A stretch of 64,000 nt of DNA from Dehalococcoidia bacterium (GTDB lineage: Bacteria > Chloroflexota > Dehalococcoidia > Lucifugimonadales > JAGWBF01), in contig JAGWBJ010000003.1 of NCBI GenBank assembly GCA_021295955.1, forward strand, positions 62,001-126,000. The letters run 5' to 3'. Each line of letters starts with the position of its first letter. Positions within the stretch are counted from its first letter, which is position 1. Positions 52,737 to 62,493 of the stretch are shown in pieces. Position numbers and translations under genes: made by a program. Below the pieces are notes generated by a model that saw only the letters and a program-made list of their open reading frames with translations, searched no databases and was not told the DNA's origin.

Positions 52737-53990
52737 GTGATGTGGACCCCTCTCCTGTCGGCGTTGTCGCCGCAGCCCACCACCGCCTCCCGTCTGGCGG
52801 CGTTAGGTCTGGGAGACGCCCCCTGGGCGGACGCCGTTTTCTCTGCGTCTATATTCGCCGCTTCCTTAGTTATCGCCGCCATAGTCGGCCTCGTCGCGTT
52901 TCCCCTAGTCCTCCGGGCGACCGACTGGACCACCACCGACCTGGACGGCAAGCTGGCGCTGGCCATACGGAAGCCCATCGTTCTCGGAATCGTCCTGTCG
53001 GGGGGCTTCCTGGCCCTTTCGATTCCCCTGGACCTGACTGCCGGAGAGCAGAAGGCCGTCAATACGGTCACCGCGGCGTTGGCCATAGTCCTTGGGGTGG
53101 CCGCAACCTCCTCCATCATCTCCAGGACCCTGGACTGGTACGTGGAGACGGCGGATACGCGGGGCAAATTCCGGCTGGACCCCCAGCTACAGCCGCTGGT
53201 GAGGCGCGTGTCTGCGGCCGTCGTGTACGGTCTGGGCGGGCTGCTTGTGCTGGACCAGTTCAACATCAATATCAGTCCCCTGATCGCCGGGCTGGGTCTC
53301 AGCGGACTGGCCGTTGCCCTTGCCATACAGCCCACCCTCTCCAACCTGTTTGCCGGGACCTACGTGATGACCGAAGGGGCCGTCAGCCCGGGGGACTACA
53401 TCGAGCTGGAGGGAGGCATTGCCGGTTACGTCATAGACGTGGGCTGGCGCAGCGTCCGGATCCGGACCTGGGGAAACAACCTGGTGGTCGTGCCGAACTC
53501 CAGGTTCGCGGAGAACATCCTGACCAACTACCAGAGGCCGATCCCCGCGGTGAACGTCTACCTGGAGTGCGGTGTAAGCTACGACAGCGACCTGGTCACC
53601 GTGGAGCGGGTGTCCCGAGAGGTGATGGACGAGGTGATGGCGGCCAAGCCTGAGGACTCCGTGCCCGAGTACGGTGGATGGTTCGGGTACGACAGCTTTG
53701 GCGACTCCAACGTGAACTTCTGGCTCTTCATGCAGTCCCGGGACCGCCTGGCCAGCTTCCGTCTCAGGACCGAGCTGATGCAACGCCTGCACCGGCGCCT
53801 GAACGACGAGGGGATAGTCATAAACTACCCCGTACGCACCATCCAGCTTCCCAAGGAGCTGGAGTTGCAGGGGCTGGCTGACGCCAAGGAGAAACAGCAA
53901 CAGCCCCGCGCTCCGGCCAGCCGAGGCCTGGGAGCCAGGCCCGATGCCGACGAGCCGGGCCCCCAGGTGCCCGATGGAGGCCCCGAGTAG
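52737..53990 (+). CDS. Mechanosensitive ion channel of the MscS family
   Basis: This 417-residue protein has several membrane segments (ADAVFSASIFAASLVIAAIV, GIVLSGGFLALSIPL, NTVTAALAIVLGVAATSS) and then the MscS pore/beta region GLGLSGLAVALAIQPTLSNLFAG, DYIELEGGIAGYVIDVGWRSVRIRTWGNN and VVVPNSRFAENILTNY. MscS channels release solutes under osmotic downshock. The C-terminus is polar and Pro-rich. It begins with GTG at 52737 (or ATG 52740), directly after the previous stop. Confidence 0.93.
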   Translation: MMWTPLLSALSPQPTTASRLAALGLGDAPWADAVFSASIFAASLVIAAIVGLVAFPLVLRATDWTTTDLDGKLALAIRKPIVLGIVLSGGFLALSIPLDLTAGEQKAVNTVTAALAIVLGVAATSSIISRTLDWYVETADTRGKFRLDPQLQPLVRRVSAAVVYGLGGLLVLDQFNINISPLIAGLGLSGLAVALAIQPTLSNLFAGTYVMTEGAVSPGDYIELEGGIAGYVIDVGWRSVRIRTWGNNLVVVPNSRFAENILTNYQRPIPAVNVYLECGVSYDSDLVTVERVSREVMDEVMAAKPEDSVPEYGGWFGYDSFGDSNVNFWLFMQSRDRLASFRLRTELMQRLHRRLNDEGIVINYPVRTIQLPKELELQGLADAKEKQQQPRAPASRGLGARPDADEPGPQVPDGGPE

Positions 53991-54008
53991 GGGCCTTGGC
54001 CGACGCCG

Positions 54009-55235
54009 TCAGCCTGCCTGGCCCAGGCTCTTGTCCATCGCCCGGTCGGGGACGACGGCCCCTGCCTCCAGCCGGAAGAAGGACACAGGGGCGGGGGCCC
54101 CTGCCTGGGGTCTCCATACATTGCCTACGACCTCGCCGTCGGGCGGCTCGGTCATCGTCACGACCACCTGCTGGTACCGTGTGACCCTCTGCAGCACCCT
54201 CCTGCGCCGCGATGCGTCCAGCTCCGACAGAACGTCGTCAAGAAGGATGATTGGCGCCTCTCCCCTGGCCGAGTCCAGGTAGGCCGCCTCGGCCAGCCTC
54301 AGGGCCAGGGCCACGGTCCTGGCCTGTCCCCTGGAGGCGTAGCTGCCCATGTCCACCTGCCCCAGGCGCATTTGAAAGTCGTCCCGGTGGGGACCAACGG
54401 TTGTGGAGCCGACGGCCATGTCCTTTCGGACCGCAGACTCCACGGCCGATGCCATCGCCCGCTCCACGTCCTCGGTGGTGGGAGAGCCCGTCTCGAGACG
54501 CACGTTGGGACGGTACTCTACCGAGAGGCCCTCGTCTTCGTCCACCAGGTCTCGGTGCCGCTGGGCGCACAGGTCGGAGAGCGCGTTCATGGCCTGGCGC
54601 CTGGCCTCGATGATGCCGGCCCCGACCGTCACCAGCTCTCCGTCCCAGAAGGCCAGCTCCTTCTCCTCGGCCCGTCGCTCCTGGAGGGCCCTCAGCAGGC
54701 GGTTGCGCTGCTGCACCACCCGCTGGTACCGCTGAAGGGACCGCAGGTAGATGGGCTGGGTCTGGGACAGGAGGATATCCAGGTAACGGCGGCGGAGAGA
54801 GGGGGGGCCGCCGACAAGCTGGATATCGTCGGCGGTGAAGAGGACCGCGTTCACCAGCCCCACCAGCTCCGAGGCGGTGCGGCGCACCCTGCTGATCCTA
54901 ATCTCCTTGCGTACCCTGGGCCGTCCTGAAGGTGGTGAGGAGGATGGCTGGGATGCGCAGCGGTAGCCAATGTGTACCCTCAGCCGCTCGTCCCGCCGGT
55001 CGACGGTCCCGGAGACGATGGCGTCCTCGCCCTCCTCGATGGCGCCCCAGTTGACCAGCTCTATCTCGTTCTCGGCCCGGGAGGACCGGGCTATGGCGAG
55101 GATGTATATGGCCTCCAGGAGTGTTGTCTTGCCCTGGGCGTTTCGCCCGTAGATGATCACCACTCCCGGCGGCAGGTCCAGCTCGAGGTGGGAGAAATTG
55201 CGGAAGTTGGTCAGGCTCAGGTGTGACAGCCGCAC
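54009..55235 (-). CDS. recF: DNA replication/repair protein RecF
   Basis: This 408-residue SMC-like ATPase loads RecA at gaps with RecO/RecR. It has LSLTNFRNFSHLELDL, Walker A GRNAQGKTTLLEAIY, the TVGPHRDDF segment, the SYASRGQARTVALALRLAE signature and Walker B APIILLDDVLSELDASRR. Length is slightly above average because of a Ser/Pro-rich insertion near residue 95. It is not next to dnaN or gyrB, unlike the common arrangement. Confidence 0.95.
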   Translation of the reverse strand: MRLSHLSLTNFRNFSHLELDLPPGVVIIYGRNAQGKTTLLEAIYILAIARSSRAENEIELVNWGAIEEGEDAIVSGTVDRRDERLRVHIGYRCASQPSSSPPSGRPRVRKEIRISRVRRTASELVGLVNAVLFTADDIQLVGGPPSLRRRYLDILLSQTQPIYLRSLQRYQRVVQQRNRLLRALQERRAEEKELAFWDGELVTVGAGIIEARRQAMNALSDLCAQRHRDLVDEDEGLSVEYRPNVRLETGSPTTEDVERAMASAVESAVRKDMAVGSTTVGPHRDDFQMRLGQVDMGSYASRGQARTVALALRLAEAAYLDSARGEAPIILLDDVLSELDASRRRRVLQRVTRYQQVVVTMTEPPDGEVVGNVWRPQAGAPAPVSFFRLEAGAVVPDRAMDKSLGQAG

Positions 55236-55276
55236 CCTGCTACTCGCTCAAGAGGCTCTTGTGTGACGCTTTCCTT

Positions 55277-55399
55277 ACCGTCGTGCCGGCGAAGGCCGGG
55301 ACCCGGGGACGAGGAGCGGCGCCATGCCGGTCCAGCCTTCTAATGCGTCCGAAGGCGGCCCCGCCCCCCTGGATTCCGGATCGGGGGCCGGAACGACGG
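55277..55399. repeat. Dispersed intergenic palindromic repeat (copy 1)
   Basis: ACCGTCGTGCCGGCGAAGG at one end and GGATTCCGG...CCGGAACGACGG at the other match the well-known intergenic repeat that reads GTCATTCCCGCGAAAGCGGG-like in many genomes. On the minus strand it translates to VVPAPDPESR and PGSRPSPARR, the telltale pseudo-peptides. The rest of 55236-55493 holds no gene. Confidence 0.65.
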
Positions 55400-55493
55400 A
55401 GTGGGGAGCAGTGGTCTGTTTTCGTGGCAATGACCTGTTGCGTGGGAAGTTACGCAAGAGTCTCCTTCACGGGAGGTCGAGGTCCCCGGCCGC

Positions 55494-56249
55494 CTATGTG
55501 GACGGCTTGAGGCTCTGGATGCGTTCTTCCAGGTCCCGGGCGCCGGCGTCGTCCCCGTTGGACAGCTTGTAGCACCGGTCCAGGTAGAGCTGGGCCAGCT
55601 CGCCGCCGCGGATGGACGAGTCCATGAGGGCCTGTAGCAGGGAGGGTATGTGGTATCGCTCAGGCAAGTACCGGCCGAGCAGGCCCACCTCGTATCTCAT
55701 CTCGTCCCGGGTGTCGGTGTCGTTGCCCTCGACGGCGAACCGGAGCCTGCCGACGATCTTGGACAGCTCGGCCAGCCGGTCCCGTTCGTTCATCAGGCTG
55801 TAGAGGACCTCGTTCACCCCCACCGAGTCCCCCTGCTCCTCCTCAGCGCTGTCCAGGGGAATGGCCGGCTTGGGGCTATCGGCCCAGACCTGTGCGTACT
55901 CGCCCACCAGGCTCGTGACCGTCTGCATCATATCGGACAGGCCCGAGGACGTTACGGTCCCCCCGTCCAGAAGGTCGTCGTCCCTGATCTCGGCCAGGCC
56001 CTCCAGCTCCCGATGGCTGCTCACCTCTTCGGGCACCGGCGGCATGGCGAAGGCCGAGAAATCGCTGAGGGAGACGTTCCCAAGCTGGGAGGCCAGGAAG
56101 GGAGGCACGTACTTGCCGATGTCCACCGAGATGGGCAGCACGATGATGTAGGTGGCGTACAGCTTGTCGGGGTCGTGTGAGGCGCGGAAGTAGGCCAGGG
56201 CGTGCCCCCTGGGCCGCGCCGGGTCTCCTCTCTCGAACGTGAACGCCAT
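55494..56249 (-). CDS. Hypothetical protein linked to a PAC2 gene, 251 residues
   Basis: Not recognised. The N-terminal part AYFRASHDPDKLYATYIIVL, then PISVDIGKYVPPFLA, is the most distinctive segment; the middle is acidic and probably disordered; the C-terminal half is helical (MNERDRLAELSKIVGRLRFA, RYEVGLLGRYLPERYHIPSLLQALMD). No signal or membrane segment. It starts 46 bp after the PAC2 stop and ends 258 bp from recF. The pairing with PAC2 suggests a common job, possibly protein assembly or turnover (inference). Confidence 0.7.
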   Translation of the reverse strand: MAFTFERGDPARPRGHALAYFRASHDPDKLYATYIIVLPISVDIGKYVPPFLASQLGNVSLSDFSAFAMPPVPEEVSSHRELEGLAEIRDDDLLDGGTVTSSGLSDMMQTVTSLVGEYAQVWADSPKPAIPLDSAEEEQGDSVGVNEVLYSLMNERDRLAELSKIVGRLRFAVEGNDTDTRDEMRYEVGLLGRYLPERYHIPSLLQALMDSSIRGGELAQLYLDRCYKLSNGDDAGARDLEERIQSLKPST

Positions 56250-56295
56250 TCCAACCTCGCGCCGCAGGGCCCGATGGTCCGGGTCTCCTGCGAGG

Positions 56296-57192
56296 CTACT
56301 CCTGCTGACCCGGATCTGTGAACCGGTGGTCCATCTCCTCCAGGAACCGTTCCACCTCGGGCGACAGAGGCGCCGGCGGGTCGGTCTCCTCGGACGCCCG
56401 CTCGGTGTCGTACTGGGACTCCAACCGCCCGATGAGCGTCTTCAGCTCCGAGTTGCGCTCGACGGCGCTGTCCAGCTCCCTGTATTGCCGCTGCCCCTGC
56501 TCCGGGGGCAAAAGGCCCTGGGGAATGTCGTACATGGCCGACAGAACGTCCAGGAGCCTGGCGGCCCCCGCGTAGTCCTCGTCGAGCTGCAGGTACTGGG
56601 GCAGGTGGACCATGAAGCTGACGGAGGTGATCTCGGGCTCCATCTTGGGGACGCCCTCGGAGATCAGGTTCATGATGGACGTGGGGCCCTGGTACGTGCT
56701 CTTCCGGGGGCGGAGCTTGGCGCCGCTCCTCATGGGAACGTTCCCCGCGTCCCCGGTGACGATGAGGGGGCGCGTGTGGGGCACCACGTCGTACATCGCT
56801 CCCAGCCTGCAGTAGCGGCGCACGCCGAAGTGCTTGAACACCTGGAGGACCGAGTCTGTGTACTCTTCGCTGGAGGAGTGAGGCTCGCGGAGGTGGAGGA
56901 ACATCAACGCGGGCCCCTCCTCGGGCTGAATGTAGTTGATGACGCTGTTGGGAACGGACACCTCCCGGCGGCCCTCCACCATGCGCATCGTGGGACGGTA
57001 CCTGGTGAAGTCGAAGTAGTTCCCGGGCCTGGCCAGCTTCCCCAGCTCGGTGACGCCCAGGTGGCCCTCCAACCGGGCCAGGGCGATACTGACGGCGCTG
57101 CCCACGTCCACCCAGGGGCGCACCATGGTGATGGCGTGGGGCTCCCGCAGCTCCGGCACGGGCTCGTTTATCTCGAAGGCGCCTATTCGCAT
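56296..57192 (-). CDS. PAC2 family protein (copy 2)
   Basis: This 298-residue paralogue of the gene at 23619 shares HAITMVRPWVDVGSAV, YFDFTRYRPTMRMV, DSVLQVFKHFGVRRY, DVVPHTRPLIVTGDAG and the closing VERFLEEMDHRF. The VPHTRP motif and the YDFTRYRP motif mark the PAC2 fold. The two copies match along their whole length, with differences in the middle. It lies upstream of the hypothetical gene at 55494, which is likely in its operon. Bacterial PAC2 function is not established. Confidence 0.7.
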   Translation of the reverse strand: MRIGAFEINEPVPELREPHAITMVRPWVDVGSAVSIALARLEGHLGVTELGKLARPGNYFDFTRYRPTMRMVEGRREVSVPNSVINYIQPEEGPALMFLHLREPHSSSEEYTDSVLQVFKHFGVRRYCRLGAMYDVVPHTRPLIVTGDAGNVPMRSGAKLRPRKSTYQGPTSIMNLISEGVPKMEPEITSVSFMVHLPQYLQLDEDYAGAARLLDVLSAMYDIPQGLLPPEQGQRQYRELDSAVERNSELKTLIGRLESQYDTERASEETDPPAPLSPEVERFLEEMDHRFTDPGQQE

Positions 57193-57249
57193 GACTCTAT
57201 GGTGGCAGACGCGATGGCGTTTTTCAACCTCCGGCGCAACGGATGGGCC

Positions 57250-58956
<1,707 letters not shown>

Positions 58957-58994
58957 GTCGGGCCTCCCTTTTACATCAACTTCCAGCGGGCTTC

Positions 58995-60296
58995 CTACAT
59001 CAAGTTCCAGCGGGGGTTGGCCGCCGCCTCTTCCCGCAGGCGGTCGCTGATCCAGTCCTTCACCTCTTCGGCCAGGTAGAAGACCGGCCGGAGCAGGTCA
59101 CCCTCGCCGGTGATCAGCCCCTCGTCCAACGCCGCCTGGGCCACCGGGCTGCCGGGAAGGACCCTGATGCCCACCCGGAGGGAAGCCACGGCGGGGCTGA
59201 CGCTCTTCAGAAAGGCCAGCTTCTCCTCCACCGTCTCTCTGGTCTCCCCGGGCTCCCCGAAGTACTGGGAGAGGGTGTAGTGGAGGCCGCCCTCCTCGCA
59301 GGTCTGGCAGACGCGGGTAAGGTTGTCCAGTCCGCTGGACATGTTGCCGTCGTCGTGGCCCCCCGCCGTCATGATGGCCAGCTTGCAGCCCGCGTCCCTC
59401 ATCAGGCCCACGATGTCCGCGTCGCAGGAGGAGGGTATGGGGGTGAGGCAGGTGTTCCAGTGGAGGTCCAGGCCCGACTCTATGAGGGCGTGGCACAGGG
59501 ACTTGGCGTGGGCCAGGGGGATGTTGAAGCCGTTGTCGATGAAGAACACCTTGCGCAGCCCGAACCGGGCCTTCATGTCGGCGGCTTCCCGGACGACGTC
59601 CTCCACGGGCCGGATGACCCTCCAGGATGCCTCGTCGGCGTCCTCGTCCGACGTGGGGTAGAAGAAGTCTCCCAGCTTGGTGAGTATGCCGATGCCGAAT
59701 CCCGCCCGCTCGTAGCGGGCCATGTCGAGCTGCTCCAGTAGCGGAGGCTTCGGGAAGGCCGAGGAGGCCTGGCCTCCCGCGATCACCACCTCCCCGTCCT
59801 CGCGGTACACCAGCCCCGGCAGGTCCCTCAGGCCGTCGGGGCCCCGGTAGCCGCCGCTGTCCTCCAGCCGGTCGGCAAGCTGTGCGAAGGTCTCGCCCGC
59901 GTCACCGGCGACGCCCAGGTCCGGGGCCAGGAACTGGAAGCTCTCCCTGGGGAGGATGCTGAAGGCGGGGCCGCCGCACACGACGGTGGCCTTGCTGATT
60001 TTGCGGACTAGGTCGATGACGTCCCTGGTCATGGGCAGCGCCCACTGGGTGTCCAGGTAGCTCTGGTTGTCGAAGTTCCGGAGGGATATGCCCACCACGT
60101 CCGGCGCGAAGGAGGACACGGCCCTGTTGGTGTCCTCCACATAGTCCTCGGAGAACATCAGGTCCAGCACCTTCACGGTGTGCCGCTCGGGGTCCAGGTG
60201 CCCGGCCACGTAGGCGAGCCCGATGGGCATTGGCCTTGCGTCCATCCTGCTCATGAGGCGGTCGTGGCGGTTCGTCGCGATCAGTAGTACGCGCAT
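58995..60296 (-). CDS. B12-binding / radical-SAM-like protein without the CxxxCxxC cluster motif
   Basis: This 433-residue protein starts MRVLLIATNRHDRLMSRMDA with the cobalamin-binding-domain pattern (VLDLMFSEDYVEDT, APDVVGISLRNFDN, TVVCGGPAFSILPRE). The second part has radical-SAM landmarks: TKLG near residue 206, KVFFIDNGFNIPLAHAKSLCHALIE and PSSCDADIVGLMRDAG. At the place where relatives have TKRGCxxxCxxC it reads TKLGDFFYPTSDEDADEASW, with no Cys from residue 200 to 265. It therefore cannot bind the usual [4Fe-4S] cluster. It may be a degenerate binder or a different catalyst. The frame is open upstream to 60497, through a repeat, but ATG 60296 is supported. Confidence 0.75.
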   Translation of the reverse strand: MRVLLIATNRHDRLMSRMDARPMPIGLAYVAGHLDPERHTVKVLDLMFSEDYVEDTNRAVSSFAPDVVGISLRNFDNQSYLDTQWALPMTRDVIDLVRKISKATVVCGGPAFSILPRESFQFLAPDLGVAGDAGETFAQLADRLEDSGGYRGPDGLRDLPGLVYREDGEVVIAGGQASSAFPKPPLLEQLDMARYERAGFGIGILTKLGDFFYPTSDEDADEASWRVIRPVEDVVREAADMKARFGLRKVFFIDNGFNIPLAHAKSLCHALIESGLDLHWNTCLTPIPSSCDADIVGLMRDAGCKLAIMTAGGHDDGNMSSGLDNLTRVCQTCEEGGLHYTLSQYFGEPGETRETVEEKLAFLKSVSPAVASLRVGIRVLPGSPVAQAALDEGLITGEGDLLRPVFYLAEEVKDWISDRLREEAAANPRWNLM

Positions 60297-60797
60297 GCAG
60301 CCCTCCCGTCGTGCAAATAGGAGAGAAGTGAAGACTCGGTCCGCCTGATTTCCGTCTCTCCCGCAAAAGCGGGAGTCCAGTATGCCCGGGTGTGGATTCC
60401 CGCGTCCGCGAGAATGACGGCAGACGGGCTGGGAACGGAAGGGGCGGCTTTGCACTTCCCCTTGGATGGGCCCTAGTGGGTAACATACCACAGCCACCGG
60501 CGCAAGAAAAGGAGTAGGCGTGTGAAGGAACCCTCGGGCACGCGGCGATGACCTGACCCTTCACCGCCTAAAGAGCCGATTTACCCTATGAAGGCCGCCT
60601 GTGACCTCCTTCTTCCCTTCGTCCTTTCCCACTCCTTCCCAACAGCAACAACTGCCCTTGGTTTAGGAGCAGGATTCTCACTTAGCTACCTGTCCAAGAT
60701 TCTGGGTCTACCTCAGCTGTCTGAAGTCGCCCAGGTTATTTGGACAGACCGGCCTCCCAGCCAACAGTTTGCATCTCCCTACGCTCCTCCTCCCATG
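60297..60797. other. Long intergenic stretch upstream of the GMC oxidoreductase gene
   Basis: It holds a palindromic repeat at 60350-60420 and otherwise no gene I can support. A 92-codon plus-strand frame at 60588-60866 runs into the promoter of the next gene and has no ribosome-binding site, so it was not called. Confidence 0.6.
60350..60420. repeat. Dispersed intergenic palindromic repeat (copy 2)
   Basis: CTCCCGC-AAAA-GCGGGAG (60358-60375) and an imperfect ATTCCCGCG/CGCGAGAAT pair (about 60396-60414) bracket a short spacer. On the minus strand it reads CRHSRGRGNPHPGILDSRF, the typical pseudo-peptide of this repeat family. It is the second copy in the window (first at 55277). Confidence 0.75.
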
Positions 60798-60826
60798 TTG
60801 ACGGTAAAATTGGCCGCTGCTACACT
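60798..60826 (+). promoter_or_regulatory. Promoter of the GMC oxidoreductase gene: TTGACG, 17 bp, TGC-TACACT
   Basis: TTGACG (60798-60803) and TACACT (60821-60826) are 17 bp apart with an extended TGC. The start codon lies about 90 bp downstream. Confidence 0.7.
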
Positions 60827-60915
60827 TCATCCCGGACGGCCGGGAGCCCGGGTTCCAGTGGCCTGACCAGGACCCGCCGGCTGTCCGGGACCGTTCGTCT
60901 GCTTGGGAGATGGGT

Positions 60916-62463
60916 ATGAAGTACGACGTGATCGTGGTTGGAGCGGGCTCCGCCGGCAGCGTCATCGCCACCCGGCTGTCCGAGGACCCGGACCGCTCGG
61001 TGCTGCTGCTGGAAGCGGGCCCCGACTACCCGGAGTTCGAGCACCTTCCAGACGACCTGAAACAGGGCAACAACGTCTACCGCTCGGCCTACGGCCCCCA
61101 CAACTGGGGCTACGTGGCCACGGCGACACCCGAGGCCGGGGAGACCCAGATACCCCGCGGCAAGGTCACGGGGGGCTCCAGCGCCGTCAACGGCCAGGTC
61201 TTCTTCCGCGGGGTGCCCCAGGACTACGAGAACTGGGCCGCCTGGGGCAACGACGAGTGGGGCTACACCAAGGTCCTGCCCTATTTCCGGAAGCTGGAGA
61301 CGGACCGGGACTTCCCCGGGGGAGACTTCCACGGCAACGACGGTCCCATCCCCGTGCGGCGGTACAAGCGGGATGAGTGGCTGCCCCACGCCAGGGCCTT
61401 CTACGACGCGTGCCTGGGCCTGGGGTTCCCCGCCGACCCCGACCAGAACCACCCCGAGGCCTACGGCGTCGCCGCGAGGCCGCTGAACAACATCGACGGC
61501 GTCAGGATGAGCACCGCCCTGACCTACCTGAACATGGCCCGCCACCGGTTGAACCTGACCATCAAGGCCAACGTGACGGCGCGCAGGATACTCTTCGACG
61601 GGAAGCGGGCCGCGGGCGTGGAGGTGGACAGTGGGGGCGAGCGTTTCACCGCGGAAGGGGAGCTGATACTCCTGTGCAGCGGCGCCATCGCCTCACCCCA
61701 GCTGCTGCTGCTGTCCGGCGTGGGCCCCGCGGAGCATCTGAGGAGTCACGGCATCGGCGTGGTCCAGGACCTCCCCGGCGTGGGCCAGAACCTCAGGGAC
61801 CACCCCTCCGTCTTCATCGTCCTGCGGGGGAGGGGAGACCCTCACGAGCTGCTGGCGCCGGGCATACAGGTGGGCCTCAGGTACACCGTCGAGGGGTCGG
61901 ACACTCCCAACGACATGCAGATCACCCCCAACCTGTGGACCAGCGAGCACCGTCCCGCCCAGGTTATGGTGGAGGCCGAGGGAAACCTATTCGGCATCAG
62001 CGTGGGCCTCCAGAACGCCGTCTCCGCCGGGGAGCTGAGGCTCCAGTCCACGGACCCCCACGTCCAGCCCCACCTGGACTACCGGTACCTGTCGGACCCG
62101 TGGGACAGGGAGCGGACCCGCAAGGCCCTTCGCCTGGCGGCGAGGATCGCCGAACACGAGACCTACAGGGACATCGCGGTGGAGCGCGTCTCTCCCACCG
62201 ACGAGGAGCTGGCCGACGACGACGCGCTGGACCTGTGGATGCTCCGCAACGTGGGCACCCAGCACCACTCCTCGGGCACCTGCAAGATGGGGCCCGACTC
62301 GGACTCCATGGCCGTGGTGGACCAGTTCTGCCGGGTGCGGGGCCTGGAGAACCTTCGGGTCGCCGACGCGTCGATAATGCCCGACGTGGTGCGGGCCAAC
62401 ACCAACGCCACGACCATAATGATCGGCGAGCGCGTCGCCGACTGGATCAGGGAAGGCAGGTAG
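60916..62463 (+). CDS. GMC family oxidoreductase (choline dehydrogenase-like)
   Basis: This 515-residue FAD enzyme oxidises an alcohol. It has KYDVIVVGAGSAGSVIATRL (FAD loop), GGSSAVNGQVFFRGVPQDYE, ALTYLNMARHRLNLTI, LCSGAIASPQLLLLSGVGP and the C-terminal NVGTQHHSSGTCKMG (catalytic His) and VADASIMPDVVRANTNATTI. ATG at 60916 has GGGAG 6 nt upstream; an ATG at 60910 is too close to it. It precedes a Gfo/Idh oxidoreductase 30 bp away. Alcohol substrate unknown. Confidence 0.95.
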   Translation: MKYDVIVVGAGSAGSVIATRLSEDPDRSVLLLEAGPDYPEFEHLPDDLKQGNNVYRSAYGPHNWGYVATATPEAGETQIPRGKVTGGSSAVNGQVFFRGVPQDYENWAAWGNDEWGYTKVLPYFRKLETDRDFPGGDFHGNDGPIPVRRYKRDEWLPHARAFYDACLGLGFPADPDQNHPEAYGVAARPLNNIDGVRMSTALTYLNMARHRLNLTIKANVTARRILFDGKRAAGVEVDSGGERFTAEGELILLCSGAIASPQLLLLSGVGPAEHLRSHGIGVVQDLPGVGQNLRDHPSVFIVLRGRGDPHELLAPGIQVGLRYTVEGSDTPNDMQITPNLWTSEHRPAQVMVEAEGNLFGISVGLQNAVSAGELRLQSTDPHVQPHLDYRYLSDPWDRERTRKALRLAARIAEHETYRDIAVERVSPTDEELADDDALDLWMLRNVGTQHHSSGTCKMGPDSDSMAVVDQFCRVRGLENLRVADASIMPDVVRANTNATTIMIGERVADWIREGR

Positions 62464-62493
62464 TCCTTCCCCGTCTTTTGCGGGAGGGTGCCA

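Noticed and set aside
60588-60866. 92-codon plus-strand ORF before the GMC gene
   Set aside because: No ribosome-binding site, and its end overlaps the GMC promoter.
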